Positions 8,222-16,832 are shown, counted from the first letter of the stretch. The stretch: 64,000 nucleotides of DNA from Flagellimonas olearia (GCF_009184425.1 NZ_WELG01000002.1:310001-374000); one strand, 5' to 3'. The notes: a model not told the origin generated them from the sequence alone. Numbers and translations are program-made.

Positions 8222-8908
8222 TTGAAAACCAAGGAAGATTTTTTAAACGGTCAAATTCTTTTGATCGACAAACCTTTGGAATGGAGTTCCTTTCAGGCGG
8301 TGAATGCCTTAAAGTGGGCCATCCGAAAAAAATTCGACCTTAAGAAAATAAAGATAGGCCACGCCGGCACCTTAGACCCATTGGCCACTGGGCTTTTGAT
8401 TATCTGCACGGGAAAGTTCACCAAAAAAATTCCGGAGTTACAAGGACAGATCAAGGAATATACCGGAACCTTCACGCTTGGGGCTACCACCCCTTCCTAC
8501 GATTTGGAGACCGAAGTAAACCAAACCTACCCTACGGAGCACCTTTCGGAAGCCTCCATAAAAGAGGCCACCAAGGAATTTTTAGGGGAGATTGAGCAAG
8601 TGCCTCCAGTATTCTCTGCCCTGAAAAAAGATGGCAAGAGACTCTACGAACTGGCCCGTGAGGGAAAGGAAGTGGAAATCAAATCAAGGAAAATTACGAT
8701 TACAGCGTTCGAAATCACCCGAATTCAACTGCCCGAGGTGGATTTTAGGGTAGTGTGCAGCAAAGGGACCTATATCCGTTCCTTGGCCTATGATTTTGGC
8801 AAGGCCCTGAATTCCGGAGCCCATTTATCAGCCTTGAGAAGAACCAAAATAGGGGATTTCAACGTAAATAATGCCACAACCCCCTTGGTCTTCAAGGAAA
8901 ATCTGTAG
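8222..8908 (+). CDS. truB: tRNA pseudouridine(55) synthase
   Basis: Converts U55 of the T-arm of tRNAs to pseudouridine. The 228-residue protein has the TruB signature GHAGTLDPLATGLL with the catalytic Asp52, the KxxKEYTG-like segment at about residues 77-84, and the RTKIGDF segment near the C terminus. It starts at TTG 8222, 30 bases after uppP; no ATG fits the conserved N terminus (LLIDKPLEWSSFQAVN). Confidence 0.97.
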   Translation: MKTKEDFLNGQILLIDKPLEWSSFQAVNALKWAIRKKFDLKKIKIGHAGTLDPLATGLLIICTGKFTKKIPELQGQIKEYTGTFTLGATTPSYDLETEVNQTYPTEHLSEASIKEATKEFLGEIEQVPPVFSALKKDGKRLYELAREGKEVEIKSRKITITAFEITRIQLPEVDFRVVCSKGTYIRSLAYDFGKALNSGAHLSALRRTKIGDFNVNNATTPLVFKENL

Positions 8909-8996
8909 CAAAAATGGCTCTGTGGCCATCACTGCAATAGGTTTATGAAGGCTATTGGGTAAAATAATTTTAAAAAAAAGCGGTTATACTAGAACC

Positions 8997-9716
8997 ATGA
9001 ACTTGAACAGAAGCCAGTTATCCCTTATCATAACCTTCTTCTCCATGGCCTTGGTGGTTTTGTTGTTGTTCAACATTCACTTAGGGAGCATGCAAGAAGA
9101 CGAATATGTCATTGAGATGAGTTTGGCCGATGAGGATATCGAGGAATTGCTGAAAGAGGAGGAAGAGCGAATGGAGGAATTGGCCAACAACGACCCCATT
9201 AAAAGCCATATGGCCTTCAACCAAACCGCAAAGCCCACCATTGGAAACCCCGAGCCTTTAAAAACACTGGAAGAACTTTTGGAAGAACGTGCCATGAGCA
9301 GCGAGGAGGGAGAATTTTCCGGAAACGACGCCGATTTCGCCAATCAACTGAAAGAACTGGCCGCCAAACGGGACGAGAAAAAACAAAAACTAGGGGAGCG
9401 GGACGCCCAAAAAGAAGAATTTACCAATTACTTAAAAGATAGACGTACTTCCATTTCCTTTTCCTTGGTGGACAGAAACGCCTATTATCTTCCCCCTCCC
9501 ATTTACACCTGCATTGAAGGAGGCAAGGTGGTCATCAACATTAAAGTGGATGGTAACGGGTATGTTACCGAGGCCGATTTTAATGATAAAAGCTCGGGCA
9601 CCAGCAACGGGTGCTTGGTGGACAATGCCATCGCATATGCCCTAAAGGCACGTTTCAGTCCAGATTCCAAAGCCTCGCAAATAGGCACTATTACCTATCT
9701 ATTCCAAAGGAAGTAG
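8997..9716 (+). CDS. TonB-like envelope protein with one N-terminal membrane helix
   Basis: The 239-residue protein has a membrane anchor at about 7-29, a highly acidic and charged middle (about 37-150) and a C-terminal domain (about 160-239). The end, KVVINIKVDGNGYVTEADF followed by ITYLFQRK, resembles the TonB C-terminal fold. Such proteins are common in flavobacteria and may energise outer-membrane receptors, but the proline-rich spacer of classical TonB is lacking. ATG 8997 is preferred over a TTG 14 codons upstream because the helix follows it directly. Its 3' end overlaps the convergent thioredoxin-like gene by 18 bases. Confidence 0.7.
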   Translation: MNLNRSQLSLIITFFSMALVVLLLFNIHLGSMQEDEYVIEMSLADEDIEELLKEEEERMEELANNDPIKSHMAFNQTAKPTIGNPEPLKTLEELLEERAMSSEEGEFSGNDADFANQLKELAAKRDEKKQKLGERDAQKEEFTNYLKDRRTSISFSLVDRNAYYLPPPIYTCIEGGKVVINIKVDGNGYVTEADFNDKSSGTSNGCLVDNAIAYALKARFSPDSKASQIGTITYLFQRK

Positions 9717-10331
9717 TCCCACCAAGTCATTTAAAATATCTTCTCCCTTGTTTTTATTGTACCAAACCTGAAGGTCCTGTTTGAACGCTGGGGTAAATGT
9801 TCCATGCGTTGCTTTAAAATCATTTGCCATTTGTGTGGCAATGCTGGGTCTTGGTCCCCATTCCGCTATAATTTCATTCAAATCCGCATCAAATACCACC
9901 AATTTGGGTATGGAACGACTGCCATTGGTCAAGAAGGCATCCATAAGCTCGGGATTTTCATCCCTAAGCAAAACTTTGAACTCCATATTTGGATTCGTTT
10001 CGGCAATCTTGTTCATTATGGGCATACTGTGCGCAGCATCCCCACACCAGCTTTCGGTCAAAACCAAAAACTTCAATCTAGAGGGAATATTGGAGACCTT
10101 TTGCGCTACGGTTTCAGGTAGTCTGAAGGTCTTGTCCCATCGCTTCATTCGGCGGTCGTTGAGCTGGGTATATTCAATGTTCGCTTCGGATTGGGGCAAA
10201 CCAGTGGTTTGTTTGGTGTCCACCAAGTGATGGACCAAATCCCGATACTTTTCATAATCCATTCCCATTGAAATCCCTTGTCTCACCAAGGTGACCTTAT
10301 CCTCTTCAATCTTTTTTTCCAATAGTTCCAT
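9699..10331 (-). CDS. Thioredoxin-family protein with a single active-site cysteine
   Basis: The 210-residue cytoplasmic protein has a thioredoxin-fold core with WCGD at 95-98 in TESWCGDAAHSMPIM and the cis-proline region SIPKLVVFD. The second cysteine of CxxC is replaced, so it cannot act as an ordinary dithiol reductase. Proteins of this type in Bacteroidota and Firmicutes are annotated only as thioredoxin family. No signal peptide is present. The N-terminal 80 residues form an extension not found in plain thioredoxins. The gene stands alone. Confidence 0.8.
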   Translation of the reverse strand: MELLEKKIEEDKVTLVRQGISMGMDYEKYRDLVHHLVDTKQTTGLPQSEANIEYTQLNDRRMKRWDKTFRLPETVAQKVSNIPSRLKFLVLTESWCGDAAHSMPIMNKIAETNPNMEFKVLLRDENPELMDAFLTNGSRSIPKLVVFDADLNEIIAEWGPRPSIATQMANDFKATHGTFTPAFKQDLQVWYNKNKGEDILNDLVGLLPLE

Positions 10332-10484
10332 CTCAAATACTTTTTACAAAAGTACGCTCCACAATCTGGGCGTTTTCTGATTTTTGTCATTGGTTGTATC
10401 CCATGTCAAAACCTTACACGTATTCCCTTATCAACTTAATTATTGAATCCTGCTGTTTTCGTTACCAGATGTTTCGCGGGTTCT

Positions 10485-10492
10485 TTACCTTT
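10485..10492 (+). promoter_or_regulatory. Putative -7 box upstream of tag
   Basis: TACCTTTA lies 18 bases before the tag ATG, in the same 15-base context (TTACCTTTATCCAAA) and at the same distance as the one upstream of truB. Confidence 0.35.
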
Positions 10493-10509
10493 ATCCAAAA
10501 CTTTCCACC

Positions 10510-11073
10510 ATGGACAAACATCGATGCGGTTGGTGCTTGGGCGACCCTTTGTATGAAGCCTACCACGATCAGGAATGGGGCGTTCCCGTAAAGGATGACG
10601 CCACTCTTTTTGAATTTTTGATATTGGAGACCTTCCAAGCCGGCCTAAGTTGGATTACCGTATTGCGAAAGCGGGACAATTTTAGGGAAGCTTTTGATCA
10701 TTTTGATTACAAAAAGATTGCCAAGTATGGTCAGGATAAAATCGATGAGCTTTTGGATAATCCAGGTATTATTCGAAACAAATTGAAAGTGCATGCCACT
10801 GTTTCCAACGCAAAAGCATTTATGGATATCCAAAAAGAATTTGGAAGCTTTAGCGCCTACATTTGGGGGTTTGTGGATGGTAAGCCTGTTAAAAACAGCT
10901 TGGAAAATTATAAAATGGCACCAGCTACCACACCTTTATCGGACACCATCAGTAAAGATTTAAAAAAACGAGGGTTCAAGTTTGTGGGCAGCACGGTGAT
11001 TTATGCCCATATGCAGGCCACAGGCATGGTGAACGATCATGAAACCGCTTGTTTTAGGTATCATGAAGTATAG
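10510..11073 (+). CDS. tag: DNA-3-methyladenine glycosylase I
   Basis: Removes 3-methyladenine from alkylated DNA in base-excision repair. The 187-residue protein starts with RCGWCLGDPLYEAYHDQEWG. The zinc ligands expected for Tag are present: Cys6, His19, His177 and Cys181, with the last pair spaced as in the E. coli enzyme. The catalytic Glu is Glu40 in LETFQAGLSW. The stop codon overlaps the start of the next gene by 11 bases, so the two are probably cotranscribed. Confidence 0.96.
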   Translation: MDKHRCGWCLGDPLYEAYHDQEWGVPVKDDATLFEFLILETFQAGLSWITVLRKRDNFREAFDHFDYKKIAKYGQDKIDELLDNPGIIRNKLKVHATVSNAKAFMDIQKEFGSFSAYIWGFVDGKPVKNSLENYKMAPATTPLSDTISKDLKKRGFKFVGSTVIYAHMQATGMVNDHETACFRYHEV

Positions 11074-11644
11074 TCCGATCATATTGTTTTTTTTGTGCCT
11101 TTCCCATTTGGGTTGGGGACAGCAGAGCAAATACGAACAGGAATATAGGATAACGCAAGAACTATTTCCCCAGAAGGCCTATGCACTTCTGTCAGAATAT
11201 TTGGATCGAGCAAAACGGATACGTTTCTACAGGGAAATAGACAGTACCAAGGAAAGTTATGAGGCCAAATTCAAAAAGGGCAGACTGAGGTACAGTGTTG
11301 AGTTTGACATTGACGGCACTTTGGAAGATGTAGAGTTTATCATCAAAAAAGATGATGTGCCAGAAGAAACATGGCATAATATCCTAAGTTATCTTGATAC
11401 GCATTTTCCAAAATTTCGACTTAGAAAAATTCAACAGCAACATCCCTTGGTCCATCAGGATCCCAAAAAGACCCTTCATGATGCTTTTCAAAATTTAATC
11501 CTGCCCCACGTTAATTACGAACTGGTTTTTTCCGCTAAAAAAGAAAACCGTTTTCAAACCTATGAGGCCTTGTTCAATTCAGAGGGCAAATTGGTCAAAC
11601 TCCAAAAATCATTTCCCCCAAGTTATGACCATATCCAGTACTAA
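11063..11644 (+). CDS. Secreted protein of unknown function
   Basis: The 193-residue protein has a signal peptide (MKYSPIILFFLCLSHLGWG) and no other membrane segment. The middle (KGRLRYSVEFDIDGTLEDVEF, then a helix and HFPKFRLRKIQQ) looks like the alternating strand-helix pattern of PepSY-like proteins, but this is only a resemblance. The ATG at 11063 is chosen because it places the signal peptide at the N terminus; an in-frame ATG at 11039 would add eight residues inside tag. It overlaps tag by 11 bases and the DUF2490 gene by 20, indicating one operon. Confidence 0.75.
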   Translation: MKYSPIILFFLCLSHLGWGQQSKYEQEYRITQELFPQKAYALLSEYLDRAKRIRFYREIDSTKESYEAKFKKGRLRYSVEFDIDGTLEDVEFIIKKDDVPEETWHNILSYLDTHFPKFRLRKIQQQHPLVHQDPKKTLHDAFQNLILPHVNYELVFSAKKENRFQTYEALFNSEGKLVKLQKSFPPSYDHIQY

Positions 11645-12311
11645 GTGGCTTTCCCTATTCTTTTTCTTTGGATTGGCAGTGGTGAGTGCCCAAGATAACC
11701 TTACAGGATATTGGCAGCCCCAGTTTGCCATAGATTATGATGTAACCCCACTCTACTCCCATAATTTTTCCGTGATCAACAGAAATTATGTGGTGCAGGA
11801 GGGTGAGTCCAAAATCAAAACCCGTCACTTGGATGTGGTCCATTTTTCCAAAATAAATGTGCAAAACAACCAGAGTATTGCATTGGGTATCTTATACAGG
11901 TTCAGGGAAGCTTTTGAGGATTCTGAAAATGAACTGCGCCTCACCCAGCAATTCAATCTTACTTCAAAACCCTATGTGGTTCGTTTTGGACACCGGATAC
12001 GTTCGGAACAGCGCATAACAAAATCTGCCACCGTGCATCGATTTCGATACAGATTTGCCGTTGATTTTCCCTTGAAGGGTGAAAAGCTGGATATAGGGGA
12101 ACCTTATTTTGTGGGAACGCTTGAAAATTTATTGAGTGTCGCTAGAAGTGCCTCTCCCCAGTACGACACCCGACTTACCGGTTTTATAGGGTGGCAATTG
12201 GATGCGAATCTAAAGCTTCAATTTGGTGTGGAATACCGATTGGAAGAGTATACCTCGGGCTTGCCTCAAAATGTGGTCTTTTTACTAACCACTGCCCAGC
12301 TGTCCCTTTAA
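11625..12311 (+). CDS. DUF2490-type outer-membrane beta-barrel protein
   Basis: The 228-residue protein has a signal peptide ending around VVSAQ (about 1-20), then alternating amphipathic strands with many aromatic residues, ending in a hydrophobic C terminus. This is the pattern of a small outer-membrane barrel. DNLTGYWQPQF after the signal and the paired HRIRSEQRI and RFRYRFAVDFPL strands fit DUF2490. Its function is unknown. It overlaps the gene upstream by 20 bases and the convergent aat gene by 27. Confidence 0.75.
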   Translation: MTISSTKWLSLFFFFGLAVVSAQDNLTGYWQPQFAIDYDVTPLYSHNFSVINRNYVVQEGESKIKTRHLDVVHFSKINVQNNQSIALGILYRFREAFEDSENELRLTQQFNLTSKPYVVRFGHRIRSEQRITKSATVHRFRYRFAVDFPLKGEKLDIGEPYFVGTLENLLSVARSASPQYDTRLTGFIGWQLDANLKLQFGVEYRLEEYTSGLPQNVVFLLTTAQLSL

Positions 12312-12989
12312 GATTTCCACAAATTGTTTTCTGGGAATCAATTCCGCGCCCAAACTTTCCAGATGGTCGGTATGGACTTGGCAATCAATGAGATGATAAT
12401 TTTTTTCCTGAAGCTCTTGCGCCATTTTCACAAAGGCAAACTTGGAGGTGTTTGGTTTTAAGCTGAACATGCTTTCACCACAGAACACATGCCCTAAATC
12501 CAGACCATACAGTCCACCTACAAGAACACCGTCTTCCCATACCTCATAGGATTTGGCCCATCCCTTTTTATGTAAATCGATATAAGCCGATTTCATTTTG
12601 GGAGTAATCCACGTACCCTCCTGACCTTTTCTCTCCATATTGGCACAGTACTCCAACACCTCTGAAAAACAAGTATTCTGGGTCAATTGCAACTTCCCAT
12701 CCCGTAACACCTTGCGCATACTTTTGGATACTTTGATTTTATTGGGAAAAAGGACCATACGTGGATCTGGGCTCCACCATAGAATAAGGGCATCATCATT
12801 GAACCATGGGAAAATTCCGCTTTTATAGGCAAGCAGCAATCGTTCCATGGACAGGTCACCGCCCACGGCCAAAAGCCCATCTTCGTTTGCCATATGCACA
12901 GGAGGGAACTCCAAACGGTCTCCCAGAAATGCCAGGGGAAAGTTGTTTCCGTTATTTTCCAAAGCGCTCTTTTTACTAAGATACGCAAT
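12285..12989 (-). CDS. aat: Leucyl/phenylalanyl-tRNA-protein transferase
   Basis: Transfers Leu or Phe to N-terminal Lys or Arg of proteins, marking them for ClpAP. The core motifs FPPVHMANEDGLLAVGGDLS, IFPWF, WWSPDPR and the central GGLYGLDLGHVFCGESMFS are all present. The start is odd: no ATG precedes the conserved core. The first usual codon is TTG at 12962 (225 residues), but the reading frame from ATT 12989, three bases after the upstream stop, encodes IAYLSKKSALE. That peptide resembles the family N terminus (Met-x-Tyr/Phe-Leu). I give the longer form as the likelier one, with ATT initiation unproven. The 3' end overlaps the DUF2490 gene. Confidence 0.85.
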   Translation of the reverse strand: MAYLSKKSALENNGNNFPLAFLGDRLEFPPVHMANEDGLLAVGGDLSMERLLLAYKSGIFPWFNDDALILWWSPDPRMVLFPNKIKVSKSMRKVLRDGKLQLTQNTCFSEVLEYCANMERKGQEGTWITPKMKSAYIDLHKKGWAKSYEVWEDGVLVGGLYGLDLGHVFCGESMFSLKPNTSKFAFVKMAQELQEKNYHLIDCQVHTDHLESLGAELIPRKQFVEILKGQLGSG

Positions 12990-12992
12990 AGG

Positions 12993-14369
12993 TTAAAAAA
13001 TAAGAAGTCCGGCTATATAGATAAGACTACCAATTACCATGAACAATAAGGTATAGGGTAGTATTTCCTTGGCTTTGAGTTTGGTGATCCCCAGTAGAGG
13101 CAAAGCCCAAAAAGGTTGTAACATATTGGTTACTTGATCTCCATAGGCCAAGGCCATGATCACTTTTGGCAACGGAACATTCAATTGTATGGCAGACTGA
13201 AGCACCAAAGGTCCTTGAATGGCCCATTGCCCCCCTCCACTGGGCACAAAAATATTGACCAATCCGGCACTGAAAAATGTAAAAATGGGCAAGGTAGTGG
13301 TGGTACTTATAGAAGCAAAAAAGTTGGAAACCTCATTGATCATACCACTTCCAGCCATAATCCCCATAATCCCAAAATAGAGTGGAAATTGAATCAGAAT
13401 ACCTGCGGTATCCCCAATAGCCTCCTCTACTGCCATTAAAAAACGCTTAAAGCTCCCGTGTAGCAGAATGGCCAACCCCAACATAAAAAAATTGAGCATA
13501 TTGGGTGTAAGGTTCAATGTTTTGAGGGCGGGGAGGTACTGGACAAAAAAGGCTGCCAAAACCAATATCCCAAACAGAATGGAAACCCAAGGGGAATGAT
13601 CCAATCTCTCGGCGCCTTCGCTATTTTCTCGCTCCAGTGACGCAAATTCATATCGTTTCAGGTCTAGTGGAGTAGGTTCCGTTCTTTTGCTCAAGTAATA
13701 GGCTAAAATCACTATACATAAGGTCACCAATACAAATACAATCAAGTTCCAATAACTGAAAATGGTGTAGGCTGTGGATAGCGTCTCCGGCAGTGTTTGC
13801 AGGATTTTGGCATCGGCCACTCCTTCCAACAGGCCTTTGAGGTGTCCGGCTTCGGCTACTTTAAGGGGAGCGGAACCACTGATTCCTCCATGCCACACCA
13901 TCAAACCGGAATACCCACACGCCCCGATTAATGGATAATTGATAGCTATGTTCTTTAATTGGGCATATTCCCCTACTTTTCGGGCCAAAATGGCACCAAA
14001 AATCAATCCCAACCCCCAATTGAAAAAAGAAACCAACAACGTGGGCAAGACCACCAATACTGCAGCACTTGATGGATTGGTCACCCATCCCGTTATCCGC
14101 AGGATCAATTGTTCCATGGGCTTGCTCAGGACCAAAACATGGCCCAACACCAGAATAAGCATCATCTGGTAAGCAAACACCAACAGCGCATTGTTCCAAA
14201 TGCCATTTTCCCAGTACGATAGGATGGCAAAAAAATGGTTTTCCCCTGTAGTGTTCTCCGTGAAGACCAAAGCCAGCCCCATGGTCAGGAGGGTAAGCAA
14301 AACCGCAATGGTAAAAGGGGAGGGAAAGTACCTCCTAAAAATATGTTCTATGACCTTGGTAAGGCCCAA
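12993..14369 (-). CDS. AtoE-type short-chain fatty acid transporter
   Basis: The 458-residue protein has about 12 hydrophobic segments and matches the short-chain fatty acid transporter family (AtoE-like), with RYFPSPFTIAVLLTLLTM near the N terminus and FVPSGGGQWAIQGP about two thirds along. It probably moves acetoacetate or short-chain fatty acids across the inner membrane. It starts at TTG 14369, six bases after the DUF3127 stop in the same frame, so no upstream extension is possible. aat follows directly. The functional link among these three genes is not obvious. Confidence 0.88.
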   Translation of the reverse strand: MGLTKVIEHIFRRYFPSPFTIAVLLTLLTMGLALVFTENTTGENHFFAILSYWENGIWNNALLVFAYQMMLILVLGHVLVLSKPMEQLILRITGWVTNPSSAAVLVVLPTLLVSFFNWGLGLIFGAILARKVGEYAQLKNIAINYPLIGACGYSGLMVWHGGISGSAPLKVAEAGHLKGLLEGVADAKILQTLPETLSTAYTIFSYWNLIVFVLVTLCIVILAYYLSKRTEPTPLDLKRYEFASLERENSEGAERLDHSPWVSILFGILVLAAFFVQYLPALKTLNLTPNMLNFFMLGLAILLHGSFKRFLMAVEEAIGDTAGILIQFPLYFGIMGIMAGSGMINEVSNFFASISTTTTLPIFTFFSAGLVNIFVPSGGGQWAIQGPLVLQSAIQLNVPLPKVIMALAYGDQVTNMLQPFWALPLLGITKLKAKEILPYTLLFMVIGSLIYIAGLLIF

Positions 14370-14375
14370 ATTGGA

Positions 14376-14753
14376 TTAGAATGGAAGGTCGTCGTGGTCC
14401 TCCTCATTGAGGTCATCAGCAGGTTCAAAGGCTTCCATGGGTGGAACCGGGGGCATATTGTCCCCTTGGGCCTCAGACTGTAGGTTTTCTATCCTCCATC
14501 CTTGTATGGAGTTAAAGTATTTGGTTTCCCCTTGAGGGTTTGTCCATTCACGACCGCGAAGGTTAATACTCACTTTCACCGGCTGTCCTACGGAATAGTT
14601 GTTCAGCAAATCGCACTTATCCTGTATAAACTCCACCAAAATATGTTGGGGATATTGTTCTTCCGTGGTAATGACCATTTCCCTTTTTCGGAACCCATTG
14701 TTCCCAAAAGTCTTGGTCTCTTCGATCATTTTGATTCTTCCCTGAACTTCCAT
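14376..14753 (-). CDS. DUF3127 protein with an SSB-like acidic tail
   Basis: The 125-residue protein has an OB-like N-terminal domain (about 1-90; MEVQGRIKMI, KREMVITTEEQYPQ, SVGQPVKVSINLRGREW) as in DUF3127, a Bacteroidota family. A linker rich in Pro, Met and acidic residues follows, with the C-terminal tip HDDLPF. The same tip is on the SSB encoded at 51298-51756. In SSB it recruits DNA repair and replication proteins, so this protein may bind nucleic acid and the same partners; that is inference. It is the first gene of a leftward operon. Confidence 0.85.
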   Translation of the reverse strand: MEVQGRIKMIEETKTFGNNGFRKREMVITTEEQYPQHILVEFIQDKCDLLNNYSVGQPVKVSINLRGREWTNPQGETKYFNSIQGWRIENLQSEAQGDNMPPVPPMEAFEPADDLNEEDHDDLPF

Positions 14754-14850
14754 GTATGTTAATTTTCAATGAAATTCAAATGTACATAAAATGAAACCCA
14801 TAAGAAACCCGTTATTTCAACTAACTATCAACATATTTTTTCATTTCCGC

Positions 14851-14858
14851 TATCTTTA
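14851..14858 (+). promoter_or_regulatory. Putative -7 box of the histidine kinase gene
   Basis: TATCTTTA, one base off TAnnTTTG, lies 19 bases ahead of the kinase ATG in an AT-rich stretch. No clear -33 box. Confidence 0.35.
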
Positions 14859-14877
14859 ATCACAATTCAGCCTAAAA

Positions 14878-16029
14878 ATGAACTTCAATCCCAAACGGAA
14901 AGCTTCCAACATTACTTTGCTGATATCGGCATTCGTGATTGTGAGCCTTATCCTTTGGAACACCAATAGTTTCTTTAAAAAGTTCAAGGAGGAAGAGCGA
15001 TTGAAAATGGAGATATGGGCCACGGCCCAGTTGGAACTCATCCAATCTTCCGTAGATCAGGAACTGGGTAACCTGACCCTTAAGGTCATGGGCAACAACA
15101 CCTCTACCCCCATGATATTGGTCAATGAGGAGGGCTCGTTCAAAACACACAACATTCCAAAGGAAAGGGTCATGGACAGTGTGTATATCCAAAAAAAAAT
15201 CAGACAGTTTGAAAGTGAAAATGAGCCCATCCAAATCATTCAGGATGGGGAGCTTTTGGAGACGCTCTACTACGGGAATTCCGAAGTCCTGAACAAACTC
15301 AAATATTATCCCCTGGCCCTGTTGTTGATCATTTTCCTGTTTGGTGCCGTGATCTTCTTTTTCTTTAGGACCAATAAAGCCTCGGAACAGAACAAGCTCT
15401 GGGCCGGGATGGCCAAGGAAACGGCACACCAGATAGGCACACCACTCACGTCCCTTTTGGGTTGGAACGAACTGTTGAAATCAGAGGACATAAACCCGGA
15501 TATCACCAAGGAAATTGCCAAGGATATTGATCGGTTGCATACCATTACGGAACGGTTTTCCAAAATTGGGTCCATCCCTGAATTGGGCAACCATGATATT
15601 GTTGCGGAAACCAAAAAAGCATACGACTATCTAAAACAGCGTAGCTCCAAACTGGTGCATTTTTCGTTCAGTACCAATATTGATGAACTCATTGTGCCGC
15701 TGAATCCCCCTTTATACAACTGGAGTATTGAAAATTTGGTGAAAAATGGCATCGATGCCATGAAGGGCAAGGGAAACATTGGCATCCAGATTGAAAAAAA
15801 GGGGCAAAACGTGCATATTCTGGTCTCGGATACAGGACTAGGCATCCCCAAAAGTGATTTTCAGAACATTTTCAATCCTGGGGTAACCACCAAAAAAAGA
15901 GGCTGGGGATTGGGGCTTTCCTTGGTGAAAAGAATCGTTGAGGAGTACCATAAAGGAAAAATTAAAGTATTTTCGTCCAGTAAGGAAGGAACAATCATGC
16001 AAATTTCCCTAAGAACCAATGCATCGTGA
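14878..16029 (+). CDS. Membrane sensor histidine kinase
   Basis: The 383-residue protein has membrane helices at about 10-29 and 144-164 flanking a small extracytoplasmic sensor domain. The phosphoacceptor box ETAHQIGTPLTSL contains His184, and the HATPase domain shows NLVKNGIDAM, DTGLGIP and GWGLGLSLVK. The dimerisation box reads HQIGTPL rather than HExRTPL, a form common in Bacteroidota kinases. No response regulator gene is adjacent, so it is an orphan kinase in this window. The zinc-ribbon membrane protein starts three bases after its stop. Confidence 0.93.
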   Translation: MNFNPKRKASNITLLISAFVIVSLILWNTNSFFKKFKEEERLKMEIWATAQLELIQSSVDQELGNLTLKVMGNNTSTPMILVNEEGSFKTHNIPKERVMDSVYIQKKIRQFESENEPIQIIQDGELLETLYYGNSEVLNKLKYYPLALLLIIFLFGAVIFFFFRTNKASEQNKLWAGMAKETAHQIGTPLTSLLGWNELLKSEDINPDITKEIAKDIDRLHTITERFSKIGSIPELGNHDIVAETKKAYDYLKQRSSKLVHFSFSTNIDELIVPLNPPLYNWSIENLVKNGIDAMKGKGNIGIQIEKKGQNVHILVSDTGLGIPKSDFQNIFNPGVTTKKRGWGLGLSLVKRIVEEYHKGKIKVFSSSKEGTIMQISLRTNAS

Positions 16030-16032
16030 GTC

Positions 16033-16383
16033 ATGTCAAAGGAAAAAAAGATCATACTAAAGGAAGCCGAAATCACAAACAACTGCCCGGAGTGTTTTAA
16101 TCAAGAGTTGATGCTCACTTTCTACCAAAAACACACCTTTGGCACATTTTTCCACGTCACTACCAACGAAGTGACCCACGAAATAAAATGCAAAAAATGC
16201 CAATCCATCATTTATCCGGTAAGTTGGACGCCGGACATTGAGCGCGTTTTTGATTACTACAATAAATTGGTGACCCCCGAAAGGTCATCCATCCGCTTTA
16301 CCACTTTGTTCTTTGTAGTTGTGATAGCAGCCATTGGCGTAGTGGCGGCAACGATATATTTATATCTAGAAGGACTTATCTAA
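16033..16383 (+). CDS. Small membrane protein with a zinc ribbon
   Basis: The 116-residue protein has two CxxC knuckles (Cys18/21 and Cys53/56) that should hold one zinc ion, and a C-terminal membrane helix (about 90-113). I know no named family for it. It begins three bases after the histidine kinase and may be cotranscribed, which hints at a shared signalling or envelope role. Its 3' end overlaps the convergent HIT gene by 18 bases. Confidence 0.75.
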   Translation: MSKEKKIILKEAEITNNCPECFNQELMLTFYQKHTFGTFFHVTTNEVTHEIKCKKCQSIIYPVSWTPDIERVFDYYNKLVTPERSSIRFTTLFFVVVIAAIGVVAATIYLYLEGLI

Positions 16384-16767
16384 GGCATCACCGATTTTCT
16401 CTGCCAAGGCTTCAAACTCTTCGGCACTAAGGCTTTCCTTGTGCTGAAATGTGGCATTTTTCATGCTTTGAAGAGGAATCAGATGCACATGCACATGGGG
16501 CACCTCCAAGCCTATCACGGACATACCCACTCGCTTACAGGGAACAACGGCTTCAAGAGCCTTGCCTACTTTTCTGGAAAAGGCCATAAGTTTCATATAG
16601 GCTTCCTCATCCAAGTCCAGTAGCTTATCCACCTCCTTTTTGGGCACACATAAGGTATGCCCCTTTGCATTGGGGTTGATGTCCAAAAAAGCAAAGTTAT
16701 CCGCGTCCTCTGCAATTTTATAACAGGGAATTTCCCCATTGATGATCTTGGTGAAAATACTGGCCAT
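16366..16767 (-). CDS. HIT-family hydrolase
   Basis: The 133-residue protein carries the histidine-triad motif HVHVHLIPL with His91, His93 and His95, and an N-terminal IFTKIINGEIPCYKIAED as in HINT-type enzymes. Such proteins hydrolyse nucleoside phosphoramidates and related nucleotides. The exact substrate cannot be read from sequence. The gene lies downstream of greA, as it often does in Bacteroidota, but a hairpin terminator separates the two. Confidence 0.95.
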   Translation of the reverse strand: MASIFTKIINGEIPCYKIAEDADNFAFLDINPNAKGHTLCVPKKEVDKLLDLDEEAYMKLMAFSRKVGKALEAVVPCKRVGMSVIGLEVPHVHVHLIPLQSMKNATFQHKESLSAEEFEALAEKIGDALDKSF

Positions 16768-16780
16768 GTTGATTTTGGTT

Positions 16781-16808
16781 TAAAAAAAATCCCATCGAAG
16801 GATGGGAT
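16781..16808 (-). terminator. Terminator downstream of greA
   Basis: Read leftward, an 8-bp stem (ATCCCATC / GATGGGAT, 4-base loop) is followed by a run of seven T. It lies between greA (stop 16833) and the HIT gene start (16767), so it would reduce read-through into the latter. Confidence 0.85.
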
Positions 16809-16832
16809 TAAATATAGGGATTTTAGTGTCTT

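Noticed and set aside
8955-8996. TTG start upstream of the TonB-like protein
   Set aside because: It adds 14 residues before a good membrane signal; the ATG at 8997 fits better.
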